From Armatimonadota bacterium (lineage in GTDB: Bacteria; Armatimonadota; Fimbriimonadia; Fimbriimonadales; Fimbriimonadaceae), in assembly GCA_016789105.1 (NCBI GenBank), contig JAEURN010000003.1:1-64000 (forward strand): 64,000 bases of DNA, given 5' to 3'. Of the stretch, positions 8,306-16,512 are shown in pieces. The first letter of the stretch is position 1. Each line of letters opens with the position of its first letter. The position numbers were made by a program, and so were the translations under genes. Under the pieces are notes generated by a model. That model did not search any database. It was not told where the DNA came from and worked only from the letters and a program-made list of their open reading frames with translations.

Positions 8306-9124
8306 TCAAACCAGACTCAGCATTTGGCGGATCGCCTGGCATTCCGACAAGATTTCTTGTCGATCGGAGCGCCAGGAAAACTTATCTCCGAACCCGCCGT
8401 ATTCCAAGGCGACGATCGAGGGGCGGGCGGCGTGCCCCTCCCGGATTGCCGCCACAACAAAGGCCGTTGCCTGCCAATCTTCCTCCGACATTGGCATGCT
8501 GTCCAGCAGGAGATCCCCACCGAGCCTCGTCCCGACCCCGCAGATATGCCACTCCCGCAATGAATGCAAGGGGAATTTCAAGACCTCGTCGCGGAATTCA
8601 AGCCCTGATTCCAAGCATGTGATCCGCAAATGGGCCGTGTCAAGGAGCATTCCACAGCCTGTCTCGGCGACCAACCAGGTAAAGAACCCGCCCAGGGCCG
8701 CTTCTTTGACCGGGGCCGGATCATCTGACCGGGCGACGACGTTTTCGACGACGACCTGGGAAACTGGGACGTGTTCGGCCAGGCGGCTAATGCACTGCAC
8801 GCAATCACGCAAAACCCCTTCCACGCCCGTCAAACCCGGGTAATCGGATTCCCGGATTTTGATGTGCAAGTTGAGGTGGTCGGTTTCGGTCTCGTCCATC
8901 AACCGGAACACCCAACTCCAGTCCGTTTCCTCATGATCGAAGTTGACAACCCCGCCTGGCGAGATCCCAAATGGAAAATGGACGTAAACCGGCCCGTCCG
9001 CTGCCTGTTCGATCCATTCGGATTGCAACGCGAGCTTGAGCAGGTCGGCGGGCAGGCGGCCTTCGTCCCGCAGCGCAATGGCCTCGGGGGAGGCGTTGAC
9101 GGCAAGCCTCACCTTTGCCCCCAA
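8306..9124 (-). CDS. TIM-barrel protein resembling DUF692 (MNIO) enzymes
   Basis: 272 residues, with no signal peptide. Segments that recall the DUF692 multinuclear non-heme iron oxidative enzymes are VVVENVV in mid-protein, CGMLLDTAHLRIT about 40 residues later, EWHICGVG, and LLLDSMPMSEEDW. In classical members these carry metal-binding Glu, Asp, Asn and His; here some positions (for example DS-M-P where DtH-P is usual) look altered, so a xylose-isomerase-like barrel is an alternative. MNIO enzymes oxidatively modify cysteines or asparagines in peptides, often with a partner protein; no precursor peptide is seen. It overlaps the upstream dehydratase gene by 16 bases and lies just upstream of the UGA-containing thioredoxin-like gene, so the three are likely cotranscribed. 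Confidence 0.5.
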   Translation of the reverse strand: MGAKVRLAVNASPEAIALRDEGRLPADLLKLALQSEWIEQAADGPVYVHFPFGISPGGVVNFDHEETDWSWVFRLMDETETDHLNLHIKIRESDYPGLTGVEGVLRDCVQCISRLAEHVPVSQVVVENVVARSDDPAPVKEAALGGFFTWLVAETGCGMLLDTAHLRITCLESGLEFRDEVLKFPLHSLREWHICGVGTRLGGDLLLDSMPMSEEDWQATAFVVAAIREGHAARPSIVALEYGGFGDKFSWRSDRQEILSECQAIRQMLSLV

Positions 9125-10074
9125 TATCTAGATAGGTCGGCCAAATCCACATTGCCCCCGCTGATCACAACCCCGATCCGCTTGCCCGCGATTTCTTTTT
9201 GCGCACCCAGCAATGGTGCCAAGCTCAAGCTGCCTGTCGGCTCGACAACCATTTTCATCCGCTCGGCATAGAACGCCATGCACACCAAGAGCTGGGAGTC
9301 GGGCACCGATGCCATCTCATCCACATGTTCCCTGATCAGGGAAAACGTTAAATCGCTGGCACTGGGCGTCCTGGCCCCGTCGGCGATTGTCTCCGGGTTG
9401 TGAACCGTCTCGATCTTGCCGCTGGCAAACGACCGGCAAATATCGTCCCCGGCCTCCGGTTCGACACCCACCACCCGGCAGCCCGGACACATCGTTTTTG
9501 CCGCGACCGCCGAGCCACTCAGCAAGCCTCCGCCACCAACGGGGATGTAGATTTCATCGAAGGCGCCACATTCCTGGATCATTTCCTTGACCGCCGTGCC
9601 GGCTCCGGCGACGATATGAGCGTGGTCATAAGGGGGGATCAAGGACAGGCCCCGTTCTTGGCTGAGCTTGCGGCTGAGTTCTTCCCGGTTCGTCTCGTCG
9701 CGGTCGTAGAGGATGACCTCGGCCCCGTAACCTTCGGTTGCCGCCCGTTTGACCCGGGGGGCGTCATTGGGCATAACAACCGTCACCCGAACCCCGTGAA
9801 CTTGGCCAGCTCGCGCCAGCGCCTGGGCGTGGTTGCCGGAAGAATAGGTCATGACGCCCCTCTCTCTCTGCTCCGGACCAAGTTGGAGCAGGGCATTTGT
9901 CGCCCCGCGGTACTTGAATGCGCCTGCAACCTGGAAGTTCTCGCACTTGAAGTAAACCGATGCACCGAGCTTTTCGTTTAGCGTTCGGTTTGTTCGAACC
10001 GGAGTTCGGTGGATGTACGGCGCGATGCGATCGTGGGCTGCCGCCACATCCGCGAAGGTGACCATGGAACCCAA
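9109..10074 (-). CDS. PLP-dependent threonine dehydratase / serine racemase-like
   Basis: 321 residues, a fold-type II PLP enzyme. Lys54 in AFKYRGA is the PLP Schiff-base lysine, SSGNHAQA is the substrate/cofactor loop, and GGGGLLSG near residue 180 binds the PLP phosphate. There is no C-terminal ACT regulatory domain, so it is the short catabolic type (threonine ammonia-lyase or serine/aspartate racemase-like) rather than feedback-regulated IlvA. The start may be residue 1 or Met4. It is the first gene of a leftward unit with the MNIO-like and thioredoxin-like genes and diverges from an aminotransferase gene 58 bases away. Substrate specificity cannot be read from the sequence. Confidence 0.88.
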   Translation of the reverse strand: MGSMVTFADVAAAHDRIAPYIHRTPVRTNRTLNEKLGASVYFKCENFQVAGAFKYRGATNALLQLGPEQRERGVMTYSSGNHAQALARAGQVHGVRVTVVMPNDAPRVKRAATEGYGAEVILYDRDETNREELSRKLSQERGLSLIPPYDHAHIVAGAGTAVKEMIQECGAFDEIYIPVGGGGLLSGSAVAAKTMCPGCRVVGVEPEAGDDICRSFASGKIETVHNPETIADGARTPSASDLTFSLIREHVDEMASVPDSQLLVCMAFYAERMKMVVEPTGSLSLAPLLGAQKEIAGKRIGVVISGGNVDLADLSRYWGQR

Positions 10075-10132
10075 ATGCTACCTGGCTGAGTCTGGGGACC
10101 GCCCTTGTCCGGAGTACACTCGCAACATCCCG

Positions 10133-11350
10133 ATGGCACTCCCCATTTCCGACCGGGCCCAAGCCATGCCGGCTTCGCCGATCCGCAAGCTGGCCCCCTA
10201 CGCCGACGCCGCCAAAAAGGCCGGTGTCACCGTCTACCACCTCAACATCGGCCAGCCGGACATCCCCAGCCCTGAGTCGTATTGGAAGGCCGTCAAAGAG
10301 TGCGGGCTTTCGGTCTTGGAATACTCGAATTCGGCGGGGATCGCCGAGTTGCGCGACAAAGCCGCCGCCGACTATTGCCGCCAAGGCATCGAAGTGACCC
10401 CGGCCCAGGTTTTGATCACGACGGCGGGATCAGAATCTCTCAGCATTGCCATGAACGTCATGTGCAATGCCGGGGACGAAGTCATCATCCCCGAACCGCT
10501 TTATGCCAATTACATCGGCTTTGCGGCGGGTACCGGGGTTAATGTTGTCCCCATCCCGACCCGCATCGAAGACAACTTCGCCCTTCCTCCAAGCATCGAG
10601 TTCGAGAAAAGGATCACCGACCGCACGCGCGCCATCGTCGTCTGCAACCCGGGAAATCCAACCGGTTCCATCTACTCGCCAGCCCAACTAAAGGAGCTCC
10701 TTGCCATGGCCAGGGCCAACAACGTCTACATCGTGGCCGACGAGGTGTATCGAGAGTTCTACTTCGATGGAGTCCGGCCGACCAGCGTCTTGCAACTCGA
10801 AGGGTCGGACGAAAATGTCGTGATGGTGGATTCCGTGAGCAAGCGGTACAGCCTTTGTGGGGCCCGAATCGGCTTCTTTGTCACGCGCAACCCGGCTTTG
10901 ATCGATCCGGCCGTGCGGTTCGCCCAAGCGCGGCTGAGCAGCCCCACGTTGGAAATGCTCGGCGTCATCGGGGCATTGGACACACCGGAAGAGTATTTCC
11001 AATCGCTCCGATCCGAATACACCGCCCGCCGGGATCTCCTTATCAAACGGCTGCGCGCCATGCCCGGCGTTCTTTGCCCTGATGTTCAAGGGGCGTTCTA
11101 TGCAATGGTGAGGCTGCCCATCGACGACAGCGACCGGTTCTGCCAATGGATGCTTGAAGAGTTCCGCCATGGGAACGAAACCGTGATGATGGCGCCCGGA
11201 ACCGGCTTTTACAGCACCCCCGGATCCGGTAAGGATGAAGTCCGCATCGCCTATGTCTTGGGGACGGATCGGATCGCCAAGGCGATGGACTGCCTGGAGG
11301 CTGCGCTGGCGGTCTATCCGGGCCGGATTCTCGCGGGGACGCACCACTGA
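10133..11350 (+). CDS. Pyridoxal-phosphate-dependent class I/II aminotransferase
   Basis: 405 residues from the ATG that starts MALPISDRAQ. Fold-type I motifs are complete: NIGQPDIPSP near the N-terminus, TTAGSESLS (PLP phosphate loop), VVCNPGNPTGS, VADEVYREF, the PLP lysine Lys237 in SVSKRYSLCGARIG, and an Arg-containing C-terminal VRIAYVLG. The set is typical of aspartate-aminotransferase-like enzymes that transfer amino groups between amino acids and 2-oxoglutarate. The exact amino acid is not predictable. The frame extends 40 codons upstream into the divergent promoter region, but those codons do not look like protein. A strong terminator follows. Confidence 0.92.
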   Translation: MALPISDRAQAMPASPIRKLAPYADAAKKAGVTVYHLNIGQPDIPSPESYWKAVKECGLSVLEYSNSAGIAELRDKAAADYCRQGIEVTPAQVLITTAGSESLSIAMNVMCNAGDEVIIPEPLYANYIGFAAGTGVNVVPIPTRIEDNFALPPSIEFEKRITDRTRAIVVCNPGNPTGSIYSPAQLKELLAMARANNVYIVADEVYREFYFDGVRPTSVLQLEGSDENVVMVDSVSKRYSLCGARIGFFVTRNPALIDPAVRFAQARLSSPTLEMLGVIGALDTPEEYFQSLRSEYTARRDLLIKRLRAMPGVLCPDVQGAFYAMVRLPIDDSDRFCQWMLEEFRHGNETVMMAPGTGFYSTPGSGKDEVRIAYVLGTDRIAKAMDCLEAALAVYPGRILAGTHH

Positions 11351-11359
11351 TTAAGGAAA

Positions 11360-11387
11360 GCCTCCTGCCGGCAAGCCGGCAGGAGGC
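11360..11387. terminator. Convergent terminator hairpin
   Basis: A perfect 13-bp stem (GCCTCCTGCCGGC with GCCGGCAGGAGGC) with only two loop bases sits between the aminotransferase stop and the rpmB stop. The stem could close as a shorter 11-12-bp helix with a tetraloop. U-runs are poor on both sides. Confidence 0.7.
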
Positions 11388-11411
11388 GTATCTCGGTACT
11401 TTGATCTGGCT

Positions 11412-11678
11412 CTAGAGGCTGTAATCGGCCCGGGCGAGCCATTCTTTCGGAATGGGCTTCAAACCGCAGATCACCTTGGCGAATTCTTCAGTCTTCATCA
11501 CGCTGGCCGCCACCAACAGGCGGACTTTGCCGTTCGGCGTGTTGATGGTCACGCGCTGAAGGTTGGCGTGTTGCCACCGGTTCTTGTGGGGGGCGCGGAA
11601 CTTCCACGCGGAGTGGCGGTGCCGCACGTGCTTGGCTTTGTTCGCCTTCTTTCCACTGACCTGACAGACCTTTGCCAT
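11412..11678 (-). CDS. rpmB: 50S ribosomal protein L28 (bL28)
   Basis: 88 residues. The start at ATG 11678 gives MAKVCQVSGKKANKAKHVRH, the canonical bL28 N-terminus (C-x-x-TGKKP-like turn, then a His/Arg-rich stretch), followed by NRWQHANLQRVTI and a C-terminal VSASVIKT-like VAASVMKTEEF. It is a small basic protein of the large ribosomal subunit. The frame continues open upstream through the tRNA genes, but that part is not protein. It lies downstream of tRNA-Asp and tRNA-Phe on the same strand, which may be cotranscribed. Confidence 0.95.
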   Translation of the reverse strand: MAKVCQVSGKKANKAKHVRHRHSAWKFRAPHKNRWQHANLQRVTINTPNGKVRLLVAASVMKTEEFAKVICGLKPIPKEWLARADYSL

Positions 11679-11773
11679 TGCTCTTGATTCCTTTTTGCGC
11701 TCGCGCGCTCTCCCGCGACCCATCACTATACTCGGTCGCGCGCTTTCCCTTTTGGGCCGTTTTGGCAAAGGGA

Positions 11774-11849
11774 TGGTGCCGCAAGCCGGACTCGAACCGG
11801 CGACCCAAGCATTTTCAGTGCTTTGCTCTACCAACTGAGCTACCGCGGC
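11774..11849 (-). tRNA. tRNA-Phe (GAA)
   Basis: A 76-base cloverleaf is complete. The acceptor stem is GCCGCGG/TTGCGGC with two G-U pairs, the D-arm GCTC...GAGC, the anticodon loop CTGAAAA with anticodon GAA, and the T-arm GCCGG-TTCGAGT-CCGGC. Discriminator A and an encoded CCA follow. Confidence 0.95.
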
Positions 11850-11853
11850 ACTC

Positions 11854-11929
<76 letters not shown>

Positions 11930-11991
11930 GCTTCGGGATTCAAATTATGGCCAACCCGGACGGGCAAACGCAACAAACAGGTCGGTTAGCC

Positions 11992-13086
11992 CTAGACGGA
12001 TAGAAACCCCCGCACCAACCGGCCTTGCTCCACCTCTTCCAAAAGGAACGCATCGTGGCCCCATGGGCAGTTGATCTCCACAAACTCCGATTGGCAACCG
12101 GCCAGCTGCGCCAAGCGGTGCAATTCCCGGCTTTGGTGCGATGGGTAGATCCAATCGGAGTCAAAGGCCGTGAACAGGAACCGGGCGCCGGCACCGGAAA
12201 AAGACTCCAACCGGTAGTAGTCGATCGCCCGGGTGAGCACCAGGTGAGAATTGGCGTCGAACCGCTGGTTGAACTTGTCCCCTTGGTAGTTCAGATAGCT
12301 TTCCACTGCGAATTCGGTGCCGCCATTGTAAGAAAATGCCTCTTTGCCCTGCAATGCGCGGCCGAATTTGCTGGCAAAACTCGATTCGCTCAGGAACGTG
12401 AGGTGCCCGATCATTCGGGCCACCGCCAGTCCGTTGACGGGCCCCGGGCCAGGATAATAGTCGCCGCCGAGGAACGCAGGGTCGCGGAGCACCGCTTGCC
12501 GACCCGCCTCATTGAAGCCGATCTGCATCGCGCTGTGGGCCGCACAACTGGCGGTGCACCAAACCCGATCTACCATTTGTGGGCACTGCACGGACCATTG
12601 AATGGCCTGCATCCCGCCCATGCTCCCGCCGGCGACCAAGGCCCATTTCCCCACCCCTAAAGCTTCCGTCAGGCGCTTCTGTGCCTCCACCATGTCCTCA
12701 ACCAGGATCGTGGGGAACCGCGAGCCGTAGGGCTTGCCGTCTTCTGCCATGGAACAAGGTCCGGTGGTGCCCCGGCAACCGCCGAGAACGTTCGTCCCGA
12801 CGACAAAATACTTTTCGGTGTCTATGGTGCGGCCCGGACCTACCAACCGATCCCACCAACCGACGGCGTGGCTGTCGCCACTCAAGGCGTGGCAGATCAA
12901 AACCGCATTACTGCGCGAGGGGTTCAGTTCGCCCCATGTTTCATACGCGACCGTGACCGACGGCAGGAACCCTCCGGCCTTGAGTTGCATATCCCCGGCG
13001 TCAAAATACCGGCGTCCATCGCCGAGCGGGGTCTGCCGCTCATTTTCTTGGAACAGGGCATTGTCCGTCTCGGGCTCTTGCTCCAT
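11992..13086 (-). CDS. metX: Homoserine O-acetyltransferase
   Basis: 364 residues, an alpha/beta hydrolase of the MetX family. The nucleophile is Ser155 in the elbow GGSMGGMQ; the catalytic Asp is in FDSDWIYP and the His in GHDAF near the C-terminus. NVLGGCRGTTGPCS and CHALSGDSHA are family signatures. It acetylates (or succinylates) homoserine for direct sulfhydrylation, and a MetY gene lies at 46.3 kb, consistent with that route. It is the last protein-coding gene of a leftward run that starts with the three PilT-like genes, with 47 bases between. Acetyl versus succinyl specificity is set by a few residues that I cannot judge here. Confidence 0.94.
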   Translation of the reverse strand: MEQEPETDNALFQENERQTPLGDGRRYFDAGDMQLKAGGFLPSVTVAYETWGELNPSRSNAVLICHALSGDSHAVGWWDRLVGPGRTIDTEKYFVVGTNVLGGCRGTTGPCSMAEDGKPYGSRFPTILVEDMVEAQKRLTEALGVGKWALVAGGSMGGMQAIQWSVQCPQMVDRVWCTASCAAHSAMQIGFNEAGRQAVLRDPAFLGGDYYPGPGPVNGLAVARMIGHLTFLSESSFASKFGRALQGKEAFSYNGGTEFAVESYLNYQGDKFNQRFDANSHLVLTRAIDYYRLESFSGAGARFLFTAFDSDWIYPSHQSRELHRLAQLAGCQSEFVEINCPWGHDAFLLEEVEQGRLVRGFLSV

Positions 13087-13133
13087 GGGTTGCCGAGGAA
13101 TCTACCTTCAGACCCGGGGCGGATGTTGGGAGG

Positions 13134-14336
13134 TCAGGTCTGGTTGCCGCCGACCCGCGGCCGGTTCGGCTGCCCGCGCACGGCCCCCGGCGGCGGCGTA
13201 TTGGGCTCGGCCCTTTGCCCGTCATCGGTCCCCGCGGCCTCGGTGGAACCGGACGGACGCGCCGCGTTGGAAGACCCCAGCGAGACGATTCGGTCGAATT
13301 CGAAGGGATCTTTAGCCTTGGTTCTGGCTTCGTTGTAATCCACCAACCCAGCCTCCACCAGCCTGGCTAGCGATTGATCCAAAGTGTGCATTTTTTGGCG
13401 GGCCCCCGTTTGGATGATCGACCCGATTTGGTACGACTTGTTTTCGCGGATCAGGTTCCGAACGGCGCTGGTGGCATTCAGGATCTCGTATGCGGCGATG
13501 CGGCCCCGGCCATCTTTGCGCCGCACCAACGTTTGGCTGACTACCCCGAGGAGGTTGACCGAAAGCTGCATCCGGATCTGCTGCTGCTGGTGCATGGGGA
13601 ACACGTCGACGATGCGGTCGACCGTTTGCAGCGCATCGACAGTGTGCAAGGTGGCAAAAACTAGGTGCCCGGTTTCCGCGGCGGTGATCGCCAAATGGAT
13701 CGTTTCCAGGTCTCTCATCTCCCCAACCAGGATGACATCGGGGTCTTGCCGCAACACGTATTTGAGCGCGTTGGCAAAACTCAGGGTGTCCACATCCAGT
13801 TCGCGTTGGTTGATCAAAGCCTTGTGGTCGTCGTGGACGAACTCGATCGGGTCTTCTACCGTCACGATATGGAGTTCTTGGGTGCGGTTGATGCGGTCGA
13901 CCATGGCCGCCAAACTGGTCGACTTCCCGCTCCCGGCCGGGCCGGTAACCAAAACCAGTCCCCGGGGACGTTCAATGAACTCAAAGCACGCCGGCGGAAG
14001 GTGAAGTTCCTCCATCGTGGAAATCTCGAACGGGATGACCCGGAATGCCGCTTGCGCATGCTCCCGTTGTTGGTAGAGGTTCCCGCGGAACCGGCTGACC
14101 CCGGGAATCTCAAGCGCAAAGTCCAGCTCAAAATCCCGGTCGAATTTCTCGATTTGATCGGGCCGGAGGAGCTCCTTGACCGCGGCGCGAAAATCCGCAT
14201 CCGTGAATTCCGGCACCCCATCCATGGAATACAGTTCCCCGAAGACGCGGATATAGACCTTTCCGGTATCCGTTTTGAAGTGCAGGTCCGACCCGTTGCG
14301 CCGGACGCATTCTTTCAGCAGTTCTTCAATGTGCAA
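13134..14336 (-). CDS. PilT-like type IV pilus retraction ATPase (copy 1)
   Basis: About 400 residues if TTG 14336 is the start (LHIEELLKECVRRNGSDLH), which overlaps the upstream PilT-like gene by 11 bases. The frame runs further upstream without protein-like sequence. Motifs: SDLH near the N-terminus, Walker A GPAGSGKST, the Asp box ITVEDPIEFVH-like TVEDPIEF, Walker B VILVGEMRDLET and the His box TLHTVDALQT. The AIRMRNL-type motif is replaced by EILNATSAVRNLI. It has a disordered Pro/Gly/Asn-rich C-terminal tail of about 45 residues absent from the other copies. Family role: hexameric ATPase that depolymerises type IV pili. Walker A has Ala where the other copies have Thr (GPAGSGKS). Confidence 0.9.
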   Translation of the reverse strand: MHIEELLKECVRRNGSDLHFKTDTGKVYIRVFGELYSMDGVPEFTDADFRAAVKELLRPDQIEKFDRDFELDFALEIPGVSRFRGNLYQQREHAQAAFRVIPFEISTMEELHLPPACFEFIERPRGLVLVTGPAGSGKSTSLAAMVDRINRTQELHIVTVEDPIEFVHDDHKALINQRELDVDTLSFANALKYVLRQDPDVILVGEMRDLETIHLAITAAETGHLVFATLHTVDALQTVDRIVDVFPMHQQQQIRMQLSVNLLGVVSQTLVRRKDGRGRIAAYEILNATSAVRNLIRENKSYQIGSIIQTGARQKMHTLDQSLARLVEAGLVDYNEARTKAKDPFEFDRIVSLGSSNAARPSGSTEAAGTDDGQRAEPNTPPPGAVRGQPNRPRVGGNQT

Positions 14337-15420
14337 GGGTTGTCGCCTCCGCCAATCCTTCTTTCTCCGCCCTGCGGTGGAACTCGGCCGTGTTCGAACT
14401 TTTTGCCAAGGCATGCTCAAAGTCAATCTTGCCTTCGCGCAAGAGCTTGAGGAGCGAGCCATCCAAGGTTTGCATGCCGAAATCGATCCCGGTCTGGATA
14501 TGGGGCAGGATCTGGTGGGTCTTGCCGTCGCGGATCAAAGTCCGGATCGCCGGGGTGACGGCCATCACCTCGTGCGCGGCAATCCGGCCCTTGCCGTCTT
14601 TGGTCGGCAAAAGGGTCTGCGAGATAACCGCCTGAAGGGTCACGCTCAGCTGGGTGCGGATCTGCGACTGCTGCTCGCTGTCGAATACGTCGACGATCCG
14701 GTCGATCGTCTGGGCAGCATCCACCGTGTGCAAGGTGGAAAAAACCAAGTGGCCGGTTTCCGCGGCGGTGATTGCCAGTTGGATGGTCTCCAAATCGCGC
14801 ATCTCCCCAACCAGGATGACATCAGGGTTTTGCCGCATCACATGTTTCAGGGCTTCGGAGAAACTGTGGGTATCGGTGCCAAGTTCGCGTTGGTTGATGA
14901 TGCTCGTCTTGTCGGCATGGACGTATTCGATCGGGTCTTCCACCGTGATGATGTGCCGCCGCGCATTGATGTTGATATGGTCGATCATCGCGGCCAACGA
15001 AGTCGACTTGCCACTTCCCGTGGGGCCGGTGACAAGGATGAGCCCCCGAGGCAACAATGCCAAAGTTTTGCAAACGGGAGGGAGCCTCAGTTCGTCGATC
15101 GTCCGGATCTCATATGGGATCAGCCTGAAAACCCCGCCCACCTGGTGCCGCTGCCAAAAGAGGTTGACCCGGAACCGCGCCAATCCGGGCACGGCCACCG
15201 AAAGGTCGCACTCTTTGAAGTTTTCAAGCCGTTCCCTCCGATCCTCGGTCAGGATGCTGTCGAAAATCTGGTGCAACTCATCACCAGACAGGGCCGGGAA
15301 ATCGGTCCGGCGCAAATCGCCGTGGGTCCGCATGAGCGGCGGGTTGCCAGCCTTAAGGTGGAGGTCGCTGGCCTGGACCTCCACGACCCGGCGCAATAGT
15401 GCTTCAAGCGTGGGATGCAT
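14326..15420 (-). CDS. PilT-like type IV pilus retraction ATPase (copy 2)
   Basis: 364 residues from ATG 15420. Motifs: ASDLHLKAGNPP (11-30 region), Walker A GPTGSGKST, ITVEDPIEYVH, Walker B VILVGEMRDLET, STLHTVDAAQT, and AAHEVMAVTPAIRTLIR, which is the best match of the three copies to the PilT AIRNLIRE motif. This makes it the most canonical PilT here. The start codon is 1 base past the stop of the upstream copy, and its 3' end overlaps the downstream copy, so translation of all three is probably coupled. Confidence 0.93.
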   Translation of the reverse strand: MHPTLEALLRRVVEVQASDLHLKAGNPPLMRTHGDLRRTDFPALSGDELHQIFDSILTEDRRERLENFKECDLSVAVPGLARFRVNLFWQRHQVGGVFRLIPYEIRTIDELRLPPVCKTLALLPRGLILVTGPTGSGKSTSLAAMIDHININARRHIITVEDPIEYVHADKTSIINQRELGTDTHSFSEALKHVMRQNPDVILVGEMRDLETIQLAITAAETGHLVFSTLHTVDAAQTIDRIVDVFDSEQQSQIRTQLSVTLQAVISQTLLPTKDGKGRIAAHEVMAVTPAIRTLIRDGKTHQILPHIQTGIDFGMQTLDGSLLKLLREGKIDFEHALAKSSNTAEFHRRAEKEGLAEATTLAH

Positions 15421-15421
15421 C

Positions 15422-16501
15422 TTATCGGCGGAGCATCTGCTTGAGTTCGGAAAGGATGCCCGCGTAATTGTACGCAACCTCTTCCGTCACTATCCCTGCC
15501 TTAACATAACGGGCCAGAGATTGGTTCATCGTCTGCATTCCCCAGAATCCGCCCTCGTTCATGAGGTGGTACAGATCGCCGAAGTGGCCGTCTTCAATCG
15601 CTTTGCTGACGGTTGGCGTGCAGATCAGAATCTCAGCCGCGACCACCCGGCCATTCCCATCGGCCCTCGGAACGAGCTTTTGGGCGACAATCGCCCTCAG
15701 CGAGTTGGAAAGGCGCTGGCAAAGGTGAATCTTTTCATGCGGCGGGAACATGTTGATGACCCGGTCGAGTGTTTCGTATGCTGAAGCGGTGTGCACGGTT
15801 GAGAACACCAAGTGGCCGGTTTCCCCAGCTTGCAACGCGACGTTCATGGTTGTGGTATCGCGCATTTCACCAACCAGGATCACGTCCGGCGCTTCCCGGA
15901 CTACGGCCCGCATGGCCGGATAAAAGTCTTCGGTGTCGATCCCGATCTCGCGCTGGCTGACATAGCTGTTCTTGTCTTGGTGCTCGACTTCCAACGGGTC
16001 TTCGATCGTGACGATGTGGCACCGCCGCTGTTCGTTGATGATATCGATGAGGGCGGAAAGGGTTGTCGTTTTCCCAGAACCAGTCGGTCCGGTGACAAGA
16101 ACCAGCCCCTGTCGGTTCTTGGTGACCTCGCTCAAGCTGGGCGGCAAGCCAAGCTCTTCAAGTGTCCGGATCCGGCTGGGGACGATCCGCATAACGGCTG
16201 CCATTGAGCCCCGTTGACTGTAAACGTTCGTCCGAACCCGGCATTTGCCTTCCAACACAAAGGCAAGGTCCATTTCCCGCGTGTCTTCGAACTTTCGCCA
16301 CTGACGTTCGCTCATAACGGTGCGGACCAGGCGTTCCACATCGGCTTCCTTCAATACCGGCCACTCGCCCGGAAGATCGCGGACAAAGCTGTACTGCTTC
16401 ATCCGGGGTCGGCTGTTCGCCTTAAGGAAGATGTCCGAGGCGGTTTCGTTGTATCCGAGCTCGATCAGTTCGAGGAGTTCGATGGAATCAGGGTCACGCA
16501 T
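15422..16501 (-). CDS. PilT/PilU-like ATPase (copy 3)
   Basis: 359 residues, the first and most divergent of three tandem paralogues. N-terminal SDIFLKANSRPRM replaces the usual SDLHL. Walker A is GPTGSGKTT, the Asp box IVTIEDPLEVEH, Walker B VILVGEMRDTTT, the His box STVHTASAYETLDR, and AAEILICTPTVSKAIED stands where AIRNLIRE is expected. This divergence at the retraction motif suggests a PilU-like accessory ATPase or another specialised motor. It sits 11 bases downstream of a gene for a membrane-anchored protein. Confidence 0.9.
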   Translation of the reverse strand: MRDPDSIELLELIELGYNETASDIFLKANSRPRMKQYSFVRDLPGEWPVLKEADVERLVRTVMSERQWRKFEDTREMDLAFVLEGKCRVRTNVYSQRGSMAAVMRIVPSRIRTLEELGLPPSLSEVTKNRQGLVLVTGPTGSGKTTTLSALIDIINEQRRCHIVTIEDPLEVEHQDKNSYVSQREIGIDTEDFYPAMRAVVREAPDVILVGEMRDTTTMNVALQAGETGHLVFSTVHTASAYETLDRVINMFPPHEKIHLCQRLSNSLRAIVAQKLVPRADGNGRVVAAEILICTPTVSKAIEDGHFGDLYHLMNEGGFWGMQTMNQSLARYVKAGIVTEEVAYNYAGILSELKQMLRR

Positions 16502-16512
16502 GGATGGTTCTC

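Noticed and set aside
14275-15399. A 374-codon open frame on the + strand opposite the PilT-like copy 2
   Set aside because: It mirrors a gene with complete Walker and Asp/His box motifs on the other strand, and its own translation has no recognisable domain. It is a high-GC antisense shadow.
13134-16501. Type II secretion GspE or pilus assembly PilB ATPases
   Set aside because: The proteins are about 360-400 residues and lack the N-terminal N1 domain and zinc tetracysteine motif of GspE/PilB, so they fit the PilT group.
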